A stretch of 64,000 nucleotides of DNA from Mastigamoeba balamuthi (GCA_902651635.1 CACRSC010000023.1:103912-167911); one strand, 5' to 3'; counted from the stretch's first letter, positions 1 through 10,576 are shown. Notes: a model not told the origin generated them from the letters alone. Translations and numbers: made by a program.

Positions 1-2075
1 GGGCATGCGTGTTGTGAGGCCTGGGGGGGTATGTCCAGGGGCGGTTCCGGGAATACCGGTTCCAGAACCGCGTCCTGTTTTTGGTTCTTCGCACTGTCCG
101 TGTACTTGTTGAACATGCTGATTATAGTGTGGTTTCGCTCGACGTTCGGGGTGCGTCGGCGTTTGAGGGCTTTCTTGATTATGGTGGGATCAGGTGCTGG
201 AAAATCTGGTGAGTCCGGTGCGGTCCTTTTTTTGGTGGTTGGGGTTGGTACTGTATCGTGCTGTGTCACTGGTGGGGCGGTTAGGGTGGTCTGACGGTGT
301 GGTCTAGTGGCGGTGTGGTGCTGTTTTGTTGGCTGGAGTTGGCTCGGCATGGCGGGTGCTTGTGGTGCGGCTCCACGTTCCATATCCTCTATCGTAGGCT
401 CTGTGATAGTGAATGTCTTGTGCTGCCTGGTTGGCAGTCTGGGGCGCTTGGTAGGACGTGTGGTGTCTGGGCAGTTAAAGGGGGTTTTGATGGTATCACC
501 TCGGATCTGTCTTTTTTGTGCTTCGTGGGCCTTTTGGTTATCTATATGGCTCATGTCCTCCAGCCAGTCTCGCATCGTGGCGACCCACTCTTCCTGTATT
601 TCGAGCTGCTGTTTTGATTGTTGGTTCTTAGCCCATGTGCCGTATGCTAGTGTATAGTGTATGGGGTCTGCGTCTTCGTGTTTGGTGGCTTGGGTTTGGG
701 CCCATATCTTCAGTTCAGTTTGGGGTATTCCTATGATGATAGTGAGCTTAGTGCGCCATTTATTCTGTTGGGGGCATGACCAGAGGCGGTGTTTCAGGGA
801 GTCCGCTTTGGTAGTACAGAATGGGCATCTGGGATCACTCCAATGTAGGCGTGTACGTGGGGCCAGGTTATTCCACACTTTTTTGGGGGTCACTGCTTGC
901 GCGTTATTATGAGTGTGATAGGTGCCCATGATGGCTTGATGCCATCAGAGGCCTCCCATGTGCTGGGCTTGTTTTCTGGTTCCTTCATGCAGGAGGACTG
1001 GGGGGATTTTCGTCATTTCTGCTGTCGTCTCTGTTGCTTCGCATCGGAGGAGGCGGTGTCGCAGGGCAATGCTGAAAACCATGTGAAAGTTGTGTGTGGG
1101 TTTTGGTGGTGCTGTCGTGGTGAGTTCTTGGATAGAGGCGAGCTCTATTCCCCACGGTGGGTGGTCTGGCTCGTGGCGTCTGTCTAGTGACAATGCTTGT
1201 TGTGCGAGCTGGTCTGCCTTTGCGTTCAGGCGGATGACCCTCTGTAATTCCGTGCCCCATCTTTGGTTGTCCTGTGCAATGCGGGCTTTAGTGGCATCAC
1301 TTTCCTCCCCTCGGCCTTCCAGTTGATGGCTATGGATATGTTGGAGGATAATATTGCCTCCATTGGCCTGTGCATGTTCCCGTAGTCAGACGAATCGGCG
1401 GACTGCGTCTTTGTCCACTACTGTGGTAAGGTCTCCTGTATTTAGGGTGCGTACTATCAGATCATTGTCGCATGCTATGATGCATTTGGATGTCGGATCC
1501 ATGATTTCTGCCACGTATTCGACCGCGCGGAGTTCCGGTGTCCATGAGGTGCATACGCCCGTGACTTGTATGGCTTCGTTCATTTCAGAGTGTTCTTCCA
1601 CCACTACGGCCATTGCCATTTTACCAGAGCTTGGGTCGTAGGACCCATCAGTTGCTACGATTAGCCAGTCTTTCCAAGTGCCATCTCCTGCGTTCGATGT
1701 GATGGTCCATTGGAGCTCCAGGTTCGTATTAAAGCGGTAACCCATCTTACTCAGGTCCACTGGTTTGTGTGTTGGTTCGCCTTGGTTGTTGCGTACCAGG
1801 TGGCGCATCAGTCCCTCCGCTCTTTTTCTATTTATTTGCCACCCGTGGTTGCCCGCTTCGTGAATGAGGGATTCGTTCATAGTGGGGCCGATCTCTGCTG
1901 GGGTTCCCATATCCAGGAGGATAGGAGGATGTTTTTCTCTGCTTGTGTGAGGAGGTTCCACTGGGGGAGGTGCTGCCAGGGCCAAATGGAGCGTCCTGCC
2001 GTATTTGCTGTCAGTCTCATTTTTCCGATGCTGTGCCGCGGTGGGAAAGGTGTTCAAATCTACTTTAGATTTCAC
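1..2075 (-). mobile_element. 5'-truncated non-LTR (LINE-type) retrotransposon, 3' part of ORF2 with RNase H and zinc knuckle
   Basis: Read on the minus strand, one frame runs from 2075 to the left window edge with only two in-frame stops, both TGA (at 1388-1386 and 947-945). The first part carries a type I RNase H domain: DGSYD (about 1649), PELRAVE (about 1533), CDND (about 1470), then HSH and NAKADQLA after the first TGA. Further on, at about 835-780, comes a C-x2-C-x8-H-x4-C knuckle of the kind found C-terminal to the reverse transcriptase in many non-LTR elements. A Pro/Thr-rich, basic tail follows to base 1. No reverse transcriptase or endonuclease is present, because the element stops abruptly at about 2075, where the DNA turns AT-rich and a TAA lies just upstream. 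This is the usual 5' truncation of LINE insertions. The 3' end lies outside the window. The clade is not assigned. Confidence 0.78.
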
Positions 2076-2252
2076 CCATTACAATATGCTTACCCAGAAA
2101 GAAACTGATCTTAGAATATTGAGTAATCTTCTTTTGCCTTAAGAACTGCCTGTATACGAGAGGGCATTGAGTTTACCAACTTGTAGGCAAACTTCACTGA
2201 GTTGTCTCTGTCTTCCTGATAATAAATTGATAACCAGATACTTGTTAGTGCT

Positions 2253-2650
2253 TTGCCTTTGATCCACCCAGCCAGAATGTTATCTTATTACAAAACCATA
2301 CATTTCTTTAATCTCGCAGCAGATTTTCCTGTGCAAAATCCATATGAGCTTGTTGATGAGCTATTTTTAATAGTGGCTAAAATATTGAAGCCTGAAACTT
2401 GGCCTGTGCAGCATAGCATGCAAACACTGGTAAATTGTAGAGACAAAAACCTGAAGATGAAGGAATTCCGATCAGTCCTCTGCAGATGGACCTCGAGATG
2501 TTTGAAGAGGAATTCATCAATCCAGATGTGTCCTTTAATGGCCTGAACGACGTTATAGCTGATCCAAAGGACTGCATCATGGATTGTGCTGAGTGCAGTG
2601 ATGATGATGATGTCCTCTCCTCTGATGAATCTGACCCTGAGTGCGACTAA
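2253..2650 (+). pseudogene. Unassigned coding-like remnant with acidic C-terminal tail
   Basis: A short open stretch (about 2458-2650) reads on the plus strand into an acidic end (MDLEMFEEEFINPD, later CSDDDDVLSSDESDPECD) and stops with TAA at 2648-2650. A second frame (2253-2546) is open upstream but does not join it without a break. The composition is AT-rich, unlike the host genes to the right. An acidic tail of this kind occurs on some DNA-transposon proteins, but I see no DDE motif or DNA-binding domain, so this is only a possible transposon relic. It may also be non-coding. Confidence 0.25.
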
Positions 2651-2748
2651 ATCAATGAAACCAGTTGGTTATTACAATTAAAAGTCACTGTGTCTGCTTT
2701 AAATGGTTATTGATTACCATTGACCAAAAATCTACTGACACTTTTCAT

Positions 2749-3175
2749 GCTGACTCATACGCTGGCATATACACTGGCACATACACTGTGCCACCAGCAT
2801 AGTTGACGGCCGAGCTGTGCTGCTGGCACATATGCTGGCACAAATCACTTGATTTGAAAAATTTCTGTGAAATCGTGCTTCAAATGCTTCCATGAGCTTC
2901 TGATATTTGGGGCATGTACTATTGATCATTTGTAACGATTTTGACCCCTCTGGTAGGAATTCCCACCCATCAGCTTATCAGCTGACTCATTTGCTGGCAT
3001 ATACACTGGATATGGTAGTACATACACTGTGCTGCCAGCATAGTCAATGGCCGAGCTGTGCCACCAGCACATAGCTCAGCACATATCAGGGCCAGTTCAT
3101 ATCACCTTTATTGCAAATCACTTGATCAAAATTTATGACGATTTTGATCCTTTAATGGGAATTCCCACCCATCAG
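2749..3175 (+). repeat. Two diverged tandem copies of a roughly 200-230 bp repeat
   Basis: Copy 1 begins with GCTGACTCAT at 2749 and copy 2 with the same ten bases at 2981, a period of 232 bp. Both continue through GCTGGCATATACACTGG, then ACATACACTGTGC, then GGCCGAGCTGTG. Both later share AAATCACTTGAT and a final AATTCCCACCCATCAG (2958-2973 and 3160-3175). The middle parts differ by indels. Each copy also contains short inverted CTGGCA/TGCCAG pairs that could fold. The unit is not recognised. A third isolated copy of the terminal box lies at 4278-4293. Confidence 0.8.
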
Positions 3176-3760
3176 AAGGAATCTGTGAATAGCAGCAGCT
3201 GAGTGAGGTGGCTTGTATTTGGGACTGACTAGGATCCGTTTGTCCTCTTCCTCTGAAGTAGCCCTTCTTGCTCTCTTGGTTGGTGATGCTGTGGCCACAG
3301 TGTCTGACTGGGTTTTCATCCAGTGCTGGGCTGATCCAAGTTCACAGTGCATGTACTATGCAATGTGCTTTTTTTCCCACTGAGGGCCCTTGGGATGTGA
3401 GTGCAGGAATCAATCAAATCTCTCATCTCTGCTTCTCTGTAAGAGACATATTTAGCACAAAGAGATAATGCAGAAAATTGATACTTCATGATCTTGATTC
3501 GAATGTTTATAATTTCTATTGACACATTTCAGGAATTGGTTGATCAAAAGATAATAGCAGATAGTTATTAGTAATTTCTACTGTATATGTAGAGAAGGGC
3601 AGTAAGAGTGATATTCCTTCAGTTGACGTGTCACGTGAGTGGTAAGTGACTGAAGAAAGAATGTTATGTATGGGAAAATACATGATATAGCTCACATAAT
3701 GAAGTACAAGTTGACATTTGACGCTGCTAACAAATATGAAGTTCAATTTCCCACTGTAAT

Positions 3761-3842
3761 GACTTGGTGGCCGAGTGGTTAAGGCGGCGCACTGCTAATG
3801 CGTTTCCCTTGTGGAGCGGAGGTTCGAGTCCTCCCCAAGTCG
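3761..3842 (+). tRNA. tRNA-Ser (anticodon GCT)
   Basis: The gene is an 82-nt class II tRNA. The acceptor GACTTGG (3761-3767) pairs with CCAAGTC ending at 3841, and G3842 is the discriminator. The D arm holds TGGCCGAGTGG (A box) and the T arm GGTTCGAGTCC (B box). The anticodon loop CTGCTAA gives GCT, and a long variable arm is present as expected for Ser. No intron is seen. A run of seven T (about 3847-3853) directly downstream is the expected RNA polymerase III terminator. It sits alone in the AT-rich island. Confidence 0.95.
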
Positions 3843-4627
3843 AAATTCTTTTTTTCCTTTTCTGGTAATTGTTCGAATTATAATGGTGGTTCTTTCTTTA
3901 TTAAATTGATTTCTTTTACTATAAGATGCTGAAGAAACTCATTACTGCATATTCAGAGCAGAAACTCTTCAGACCTTGTGAGATTAAGAGCTAATGGGTA
4001 GGAATTGCTGCAAAATCGTTCAGAATTGTTATGATTACTATTAAGAGCTCGTTCATAATGATTTAAGTTTTAGAGTTCATTTTCATCAAGGTTGACAGGA
4101 AATCTGTTTATTGCAAAGTTAGTAATAAGCCGAATTGAAAAAGAAAGTGTATCACTGGCAGATAACTTAAAGAAGCAGTTCTCACTTTGAATTCCATACT
4201 TTCCGCGTTTTATAAGCAATTATGCTTAATAGCTATCTGCTAGTGGTAGTGGTCCAGCAGATATCCTTTTTCTGAGAAATTCCCACCCATCAGATCAAGA
4301 GTATGACAATGAAATAGCAGAAGACAACTGTTCACTGAGACCTGATTCTCTGATTAATGATTTTGGCATTATACTGGAAATTTCTCTTGTCTAACCAGTT
4401 AGAAGGTTCTGCTTAATCCCACTATGCTATCTTGTAGCAATAACTACTACTAATGTATCGGATTATTCTGCTTAGTGCTGCTGATAACCCAGCTTCAGTA
4501 GATATGAATGATCATGATGGGGAACGAGCTCTTTTCCAGACTCTCTTGATATTTCTGTGGTAGCTGCAATCATCCTCAAATGAATGTTGGCAAAAAAATT
4601 GATTGGTTATGTTTCTCTTCTCATACT
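3843..4627. other. AT-rich stretch without recognisable genes
   Basis: About 780 bp of AT-rich DNA with no convincing reading frame on either strand. The only structure I see is the isolated repeat box AATTCCCACCCATCAG at 4278-4293, shared with the tandem repeat at 2749-3175. The stretch ends at the MITE. Confidence 0.6.
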
Positions 4628-4948
4628 AGGGTGAAGTCCCCTAAAGGCGGTAGGGCCTTATTCACGGTAAATATCTGCGGGATTGATAATTATCTTCCGG
4701 GCTGCACTATAAGTTCAATTTTCTCGGAAACTTGACCTTACTTTGTCAAATTATGGGGGTTTTTGGTCAATGTGAGTACTCCTTTCCAGCAAGCCCAGGG
4801 TAGAGCCCATATGTGAAGCGTACACCATGCGTGTTTGTCGTCACCGCCACCAGGAAATTGAAGAATCTAGCCTTGTCTGTACCTTCTGTACAGTTCAAAG
4901 ATATTTACCGTGAATAAGGCCCCTACCGCCTTTAGGGGACTTCACCCT
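4628..4948. mobile_element. MITE with about 50-bp terminal inverted repeats
   Basis: The left arm (4628-4676) and right arm (4899-4948) are inverted copies that differ by one G in a G-run and are otherwise nearly identical. Both outer ends read AGGGTGAAGTCCCCTAAAGG, and both inner ends read ACGGTAAATATCT. The element is 321 bp, has no coding capacity, and is flanked by ACT at 4625-4627 and ACT at 4949-4951, a candidate 3-bp target-site duplication. Such a duplication is compatible with a PIF/Harbinger-like superfamily, but the TIR sequence alone does not assign it. Near-identity of the arms suggests fairly recent mobilisation. Confidence 0.85.
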
Positions 4949-5130
4949 ACTATGGTATCCACCCATTCATGTGGCATGGAAGATACTCAGCAGATAGTTT
5001 AGGAATTGTCTCATTTTTCAGGTACAAGAAGGAATTCTCACATAACATTGTATCCGGCCAAGAGGAAAATTGGGTCAGGACTCTTGGATCAATGTTGGTG
5101 CGCAAGCACGGGGGCAGGATTTCACACTAA

Positions 5131-7528
5131 TTACGAGATGACCATGCGGTCAACACCGCCCTCCTGAACGCCCCTGCTCTCGACGCCCTTGGGCTTCTTC
5201 AGGATCTCGAGTTTGAGTGTCATGAGCTTCTTGAGGTCGTTGAACTGGCGCGCTTGGTTGAGGCTTGGCTCGGCCGTCTCCTTCAGTGCCTTCTGCTGGG
5301 AGCGCCATATCTCTATCTGCTGCCCGAGATACTTGGACCTCTGTGCATACACGTCCTGGTAGGTCTTCTCTTCACGGGGCAGGGCTGTCTCGTTGGCCTT
5401 TGACAGCTGGACGTTGTTCAGCATAATCATGCAGGAGTTGTAATGGAACCGACTCTCCTCGCGGAACCAGTCCTCCAAGTACGCCTTCTTCTCCATTTCC
5501 GTCTGTGTTCGGGATCAAATCAGTGGCAGCTACAGTGGAGTCAAGATATACCTTGCCGCGCTCGTTCTCGATCTGGAGCATCAAAGAGTCGTGCTCCTTC
5601 TTCTTCTCCGAGTGCTCGCTCTCGATCTCCTGGTACTTGTTGCGCAGAGTACGGAGCTCCTTGGCCAGAGGCGCGAGCTTCGTCTTTTGCTCCTGGAGCG
5701 TGTCGCTAATCTCAGCGACGATCTTCGAGATCTCAGCCAAGGTCTTGCCCTTTGCCTCGTCGACCTTCTGTTTCTGCTGCGACACCACCTCAAGCTGGTC
5801 CCTGGTCGAAATTGGCTCGGACGGTCCCCCCTTCTTTTGGACTGTGGTAATGTTAATGTTGCTGTGATGATACACGCAACGTACGTTCATCCAGGAAGTC
5901 TCTTGCACTGGAGTCCTGGGACGTGAGGATCTGTGCAAGAGCGATGTTACCGACCGAAGGAGGGGGTGGGGGCGGTGAAGTGTACGTCGAGGGTCCTGGA
6001 GAGTGTTCCGAATTCAGCCTTGAGGTCACTCATCTCCCCCTTTAGGCGCTTGACGTCCTCTGCCTTCTTTTTCACCGACTGGATGAAGTTCTCGAGCATC
6101 GAGGCACTCAGAATCTTGCGGGGAGCTGCGTGAGACAGGGCACCTACTCAGAACGGGTGGGTGCGCTGTACCCTCGCATCGCCACCAGCAGCTTCGAACT
6201 TCTTCAAGTTCTCTCCGTGCTCGAAACGAACAGCCTCGAGCTCCTCTTGCATCGTCTTGAGCTGGGCGAGCAGCTCGTCCTTCTTGCGGTCGAACACAGC
6301 GGCCTGCTGGCGGTGCACTCCCAGCTGCTCGTCGCTCGGCTGCTGCTGCTGCGCGCGCCTCTGCGTGAGCTCCTTTACCGATGCGCGCAGCTGCGTGAGC
6401 TCCTGGTGCAGCATCGCCCGGGTGGCCTCTGTGATGGTCTCCTCCCCGAGCACCTCCTCCAGCAGGGACTTCCACTCGCGCAACGCGGCAATCTCTTGGG
6501 GCAGTTCCTGGCAGTCGTGGCCTTGTCAGGACGCACGGGGGACGAGAGGTGGAGGTGGGCGGGCGTGAGGACCTGGCCCAGGACGTATTTGTTCGTGCGG
6601 GCCTCCTCCTCGAGCTGCGCGATGTGCGCGTCTGTGCCCACTGTGCTGGCGGCCTCGACCTCCTTGAGAGAGTCGGAGACGCGCAGCAGCTCGTCCTTGG
6701 CGCGGACGAGCTGGTCCTTCTGCTCGGCCAGCTGGTCGGCGACGTGCCTGCGGTCGTCGAGCTGCGCGCGGACCTCGCCGGCGGCCGAGAGCAGCGCCGT
6801 GCCTCCGGGGACCTCGCCGACCTTCCTGCGCGCGCGGTCGAGCTTCTGGACGAGCGTCGCCTGCTCCTGCTGCATCTTGGCGTGCTCCTGCTTGAGCCCG
6901 TCGATCGTGGCCATGGCGTCGCGCATCGCCGTGAGCTCCTTGTGCACCTCGCGGAACTCGTCCATCATTGCTTTGTACTGTCCGCGGGCATCTTCGCAGT
7001 CAGAGCCGGGGGCGAAGGGGAGGGGAGCGAGGGTCTGCGTTGCACCTGCTTGTAGGTCTCGTCTGCGAGCAGCTCCTCCGGCACCTGCAGAGGGACGAGG
7101 AACCTCGCGAGGTACGCCTTGTGCGAGGGGTCAGCAACGGGGACTCAGAGGAGAGACAGAGGGGGCCGTGCCTTGACGCGGTGCTTCTGGAGGCTGTGGA
7201 GCAGCCAGAGCATGACGGGGTAGACCACCTCCTTGGAGCTCGACTGCAGCGACTCGAGGAAGCCGAACTGGTCGTCGGGCACCTTGAAGCCCAGCACGAC
7301 CAGCGCGTCGCGCATGCGCTCGGCGGTGGCCTCGGGCATCTCGTTGCGGATGTCGACGTTGTAGTCGGGGCTGATCTCGCGGAAGACGTCGGCCAGCAGC
7401 GAGAGCAGCTGCTGGGGGCCCAGCTGGTCAAAGGCCACGAGCGTCAGCTGCTTGTTGAAGGGCGACTGGTTGAGCAGCGGGACGATCCCGCGCGCAAGCT
7501 CGTAGAGGTCTACGCTCATCTGCTCCAT
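5131..7528 (-). CDS. IFT81: Intraflagellar transport protein IFT81
   Basis: A core subunit of the IFT-B complex. In the known family the N-terminal calponin-homology-like domain, with IFT74, binds tubulin, and the long coiled coil pairs with IFT74 during anterograde transport. Seen here: the N-terminal domain (start 7528; motifs LTLVAFDQLGPQQLL, VDIRNEMPEATAERM, YPVMLWLLHSLQ), then AYLARF and VPEELLADET, then coiled coil to the C-terminal EEGGVDRM, which mirrors the conserved family ending. Exons at 7528-7178, 7117-7046, 6977-6573 and from 6507 close in phase. Further exons lie at about 6110-5990, then a short one near 5930-5890, then 5838-5550 and 5513-5131 (TAA stop). The two exons around 5990-5890 are the least certain. 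Estimated length, near 650 aa, agrees with the usual roughly 670 aa. Its presence implies a flagellum. Confidence 0.92.
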
Positions 7529-7739
7529 CTTGGAGGGCTGGTGTCTTGTGCGTCTAATTTTGGAACAAGATTCTGTGCTGCTGTATCTCCCACGGGTGAT
7601 GAAGGCGAATGGTGGCCATCAAAGGGAGAGACGATTGTTTACTTGTGCGTAATCGGTTTGTCCTTAGGTCGTGGCATTGTGCTAATCCTTGTTGCGAGTT
7701 GACTGGTCAGCTCTTCTTTTTCATTCTTTGAATATCAAT

Positions 7740-7812
7740 GAGGGCGTAGCACAACGGTAGCTGCGGCTGACTCCAGATCAGCAGGTTGGGGGTTCAAGTC
7801 CCTTCGTCCTCA
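7740..7812 (+). tRNA. tRNA-Trp (anticodon CCA)
   Basis: The gene is 73 nt. The acceptor GAGGGCG (7740-7746) pairs with CGTCCTC (one G-T wobble), and A7812 is the discriminator. The A box reads TAGCACAACGG and the B box GGTTCAAGTCC. The anticodon stem GCTGA/TCAGC encloses loop CTCCAGA, giving CCA. There is no intron. TTTTT downstream (about 7815) is a terminator. It lies in the roughly 360-bp gap between the start of IFT81 and the 3' end of the MFS gene. Confidence 0.95.
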
Positions 7813-7891
7813 AACTTTTTGCCTGATACAGGCACACTCAAAAATACATACAAGGGCACGGTTGATACCAGCCCTGTGTTGCAATGTGACC

Positions 7892-9121
7892 TTATTCATT
7901 CCTAGTTTTCTGCGGCTTAGGGGAGAGCGCAAATACTACCAGGGAAACAGCACTGAGGCAAGCGGCTGCTTGCCACACTGCGACAGCACCGAACCTGCCA
8001 AGGACCATTCCGCCGCACATGTTGGCCACGAGGTAGCCAAGCCCGGAGAACAGCGCTGAGACGACGCCCTGGGCAGTGGCGACGACCTCTGGGGGAGCCA
8101 TCGCGTTGGCCTGGTACACAAACGACATCCACAGGCAGGCAAACGACGCCCCGTGCAGCGCCTGGGGCAGCAGCAGCCAGTTGCCCCTCAGGCACGCGAA
8201 GCCCACCGCCCGCGCGATGAACGCGACGTGCGCCAGGGCAATCAGCGCGCGGACGCCGAGCGCGTCGAGCAGCCTGCGCGAGGCCAGGAAGAACGGGAGC
8301 TCGCTCAGCATCGCGATGCCCACGGACCAGCCCGAGGCGCTCTTCGAGACGTCGGGCTGCGCGCGCAGGTGCAGCGAGGCGAACGAGGCGAAGGTGCCCA
8401 TCACGCAGCCCATGGCGCCCACGCTGACGGCGAAGCACGCGAACCCCCTCTGCGCAAACATCGCCCTGGCCGAGTACCAGAACCCCTTGCCCCGCCCCGC
8501 CTCCTTCACGTCGGCGCCGCCCTGCGTGCCGCCCCGGGGCTGCAGGAAGAAGCGGTACATGGCGGCTGCGCAGAGCAGCTCGGCAGCGCAGGCGGCGAAG
8601 CCCGCGAGGTCCCCGAACGCGGGGATGACGAGCGAGCCGACGGCGGTGCCCGCGGCGCCGTAGCCCAGGGCGCCCCAGAGGCGCACCCTGCCGTAGTCCT
8701 TGGCCTTGGGCCCCAGCGCCCTGCAGATGGCCGAGTCGAGCAGCGGGATCAGCGGCGCCCTGAAGACGCTCATCAGGGCCATCGCCGAGCAGGCGCCGGC
8801 CAGCAGCAGCCCCTCGGGGGCCACGGCGACGACCGCGAGGGCCGCGAGGCACGACAGGGACGCGGCGGCAGCGCAGAGGGAGGCGACGGCCGAGTGCCTG
8901 CCGGTGCGGTCTGCGAGGGCCGTCCAGAAGGGCGTGGCGACGAGGGCGGCGACGGGGCGCAGCGAGAGCAGCAGGCCGCCGGCGGGCGTGCTGGCCCCGA
9001 GGCCGCGGGTGCCCAGGGCGACGGCGAGGAACGGGTCGAAGCTGCCGTTGGCGCCGTTGACGACGAAGAAGAGCAGAGAGGCCTCGAGGATGACTGTGCG
9101 CATCTTCAGCGGCGGAGGCAA
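7892..9121 (-). CDS. MFS transporter, MFS_1-like family (MFSD6/HcaT/LacY-like), intronless
   Basis: A 409-aa polytopic membrane protein with about 12 hydrophobic segments, typical of the major facilitator superfamily. The motif FWTALADRTGRH after helix 2 is the MFS motif-A loop. DYGRVRLWGALGYG at the start of helix 5 is characteristic of the MFS_1-like subgroup that includes MFSD6, nucleoside/H+ and phenylpropionate transporters. The substrate cannot be inferred. It is one continuous frame with no intron, unlike most neighbours. The start at 9121 or the internal Met six codons later (9103) are both possible. The 3' end TGA at 7892-7894 lies 80 bp from tRNA-Trp. It follows the secreted-protein gene on the same strand by only about 40 bp. 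Confidence 0.85.
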   Translation of the reverse strand: MPPPLKMRTVILEASLLFFVVNGANGSFDPFLAVALGTRGLGASTPAGGLLLSLRPVAALVATPFWTALADRTGRHSAVASLCAAAASLSCLAALAVVAVAPEGLLLAGACSAMALMSVFRAPLIPLLDSAICRALGPKAKDYGRVRLWGALGYGAAGTAVGSLVIPAFGDLAGFAACAAELLCAAAMYRFFLQPRGGTQGGADVKEAGRGKGFWYSARAMFAQRGFACFAVSVGAMGCVMGTFASFASLHLRAQPDVSKSASGWSVGIAMLSELPFFLASRRLLDALGVRALIALAHVAFIARAVGFACLRGNWLLLPQALHGASFACLWMSFVYQANAMAPPEVVATAQGVVSALFSGLGYLVANMCGGMVLGRFGAVAVWQAAACLSAVSLVVFALSPKPQKTRNE

Positions 9122-9161
9122 GCGATGTTATCCGGCGAGAAGATAGGGGAATCTTGAAATA

Positions 9162-10473
9162 TCAGGGTGATTTCCGTTCCGGCTGTTGTTGCGGATTCAC
9201 CTGCCCGACAGGGGCCTCGGCTGTGGGTGGCCGGGGCTGCTCGCAGAGCTCGCTGCTGACGAACAGGTTGTAGATGTTGCTGTGGCTGGTGGCGCCGAAC
9301 ACCGCGACCTGCGTCGAGCGCTCGAGCGAGAGCAGCGCGAGGTCCTCGCCCGACGGCAGCACAATGCTCTCCTCTGGCTCGACGACAATCGTCCCCCTCC
9401 GCGACCCCCCGTGCGCGGAGCGCGACGAGTGCATCCTGGCCCGTACCGACTCGGTGGCGACCCTCGCGTACTCCTCGATGTCGCGGTCGACAAAGTCGCC
9501 GCCCCACGTCTCCGCTGCCAGGCCCACAGTCAAGAGCCAGTGCGGCGTCCTCCTCGGCAGGTCCTGGAACAGCCAGGTCATCGCGAGGTTGCCCGCGGTG
9601 TTGTCCAGGACGTCCGTCAGCATGTAGTAGACCGCGTCCACGTGCTCCGAGTCCCAGCTGTCCCGCGGCTGCGCGGACATGGCCGCGACGGCATCGCAGA
9701 GCACCCGCGAGACCCCGACGTCGCGCATCGTGCGCGCGAACTCTCTCCGCGCGGACGCCGAGGCCTGGGCCGAGTCCGGGACGAAGGCGCTGAGCGTCAT
9801 GACCCACTCGACGTTGGGTCCCGTGCCTCGCCGCGAGTCGTGCACGGCGAACTGCTCGAGCGCGCAGAGCACGGCGCTCACGGTCGCGGGGGGCAGCTGG
9901 GCGATGTCGCCCTCGTCCGAGTGGTACGCGGCGATGTGCAGGTACAGCAGCAGCGAACCCATGCGCGCGTGCACGATCACCCTCGTGCCCGCGTCCACGC
10001 TGCTCACCAGCGGGGCGTACGACCCCACGAACCTCGCGACCTCTGTTGCTCAGCACCCACACACGCGCGCACACAGCGGGCCACGTCAGCGTAGGTGTCC
10101 AGCGGCTCGGGTCGGGAGGGGCTGCGGGCGCGCCCTCGATCTTGTGGGGGGCAAAGACGAAGGAGAGGAGGGGGTCGAGGTCGTCGGGCGGGACGCGCCA
10201 CAGGTGGAAGAGGCAGTCCTGGTCAGCGGCGGCCACCAGCTCTGCGAACTGGCCCTCGGTCTCGGAGAGGAAGTACGAGGGGTCTGCGCAGGTGGTCGGG
10301 GCTGGCAGGCACGGGTGCACCAGGCAGTGCGGCGCCCTGGGCTCCTGGCTGTCAGTGTTGCCCTCGAACACCGCCGGGTCCGCGGAGCCCGGCGTGGAGG
10401 ACTGGAGCTCGCAGCACGCGCAGTGGTAGAGCGCCAGGGCAGCGACGCCCACGAGCACGGGGCGGACCGCCAT
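9162..10473 (-). CDS. Predicted secreted protein of unknown function
   Basis: Exon 1 (10473-10075) begins with a signal peptide (MAVRPVLVGVAALALYHCACC), followed by a Cys-containing region. Exon 2 (10040-9162) has no further transmembrane segment, so the product is probably secreted or lumenal. Joining at a 34-nt GT-AG intron (10074-10041) keeps the frame and gives about 425 aa. The intron is unusually short, so this junction should be checked. The C-terminal part contains an acidic motif VVEPEESIVLPSGEDLALLS and ends in a Gln/Pro-rich tail. I do not recognise the family. It is divergent to the GPCR gene, with which it shares a 103-bp promoter region. Confidence 0.65.
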
Positions 10474-10576
10474 TCGCGGACACGCAGCACAGGACGGCGA
10501 TTCGCGATGAGTATAAGAAATGTGACGACGGATGCGAGATTTCTCAATCTTCGATAAACCCAGCAGCCCGGTTGGG
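10474..10576. promoter_or_regulatory. Short bidirectional promoter with GCGAGATTTCTC palindrome-like element
   Basis: Only 103 bp separate the start codons of the secreted-protein gene (-, 10473) and the GPCR gene (+, 10577). The interval holds GCGAGATTTCTC at 10534-10545, a near-palindrome that reads GAGAAATCTCGC on the other strand. It is 32 bp from one ATG and 61 bp from the other. The same element recurs upstream of other genes in the window (see findings). Promoter function is inferred from position and recurrence. Confidence 0.5.

Noticed and set aside
8153-9157. Long plus-strand open frames antisense to the MFS gene
   Set aside because: They are mirror frames produced by high GC3 in the real minus-strand gene, with Arg/Gln/Gly-rich nonsense composition.
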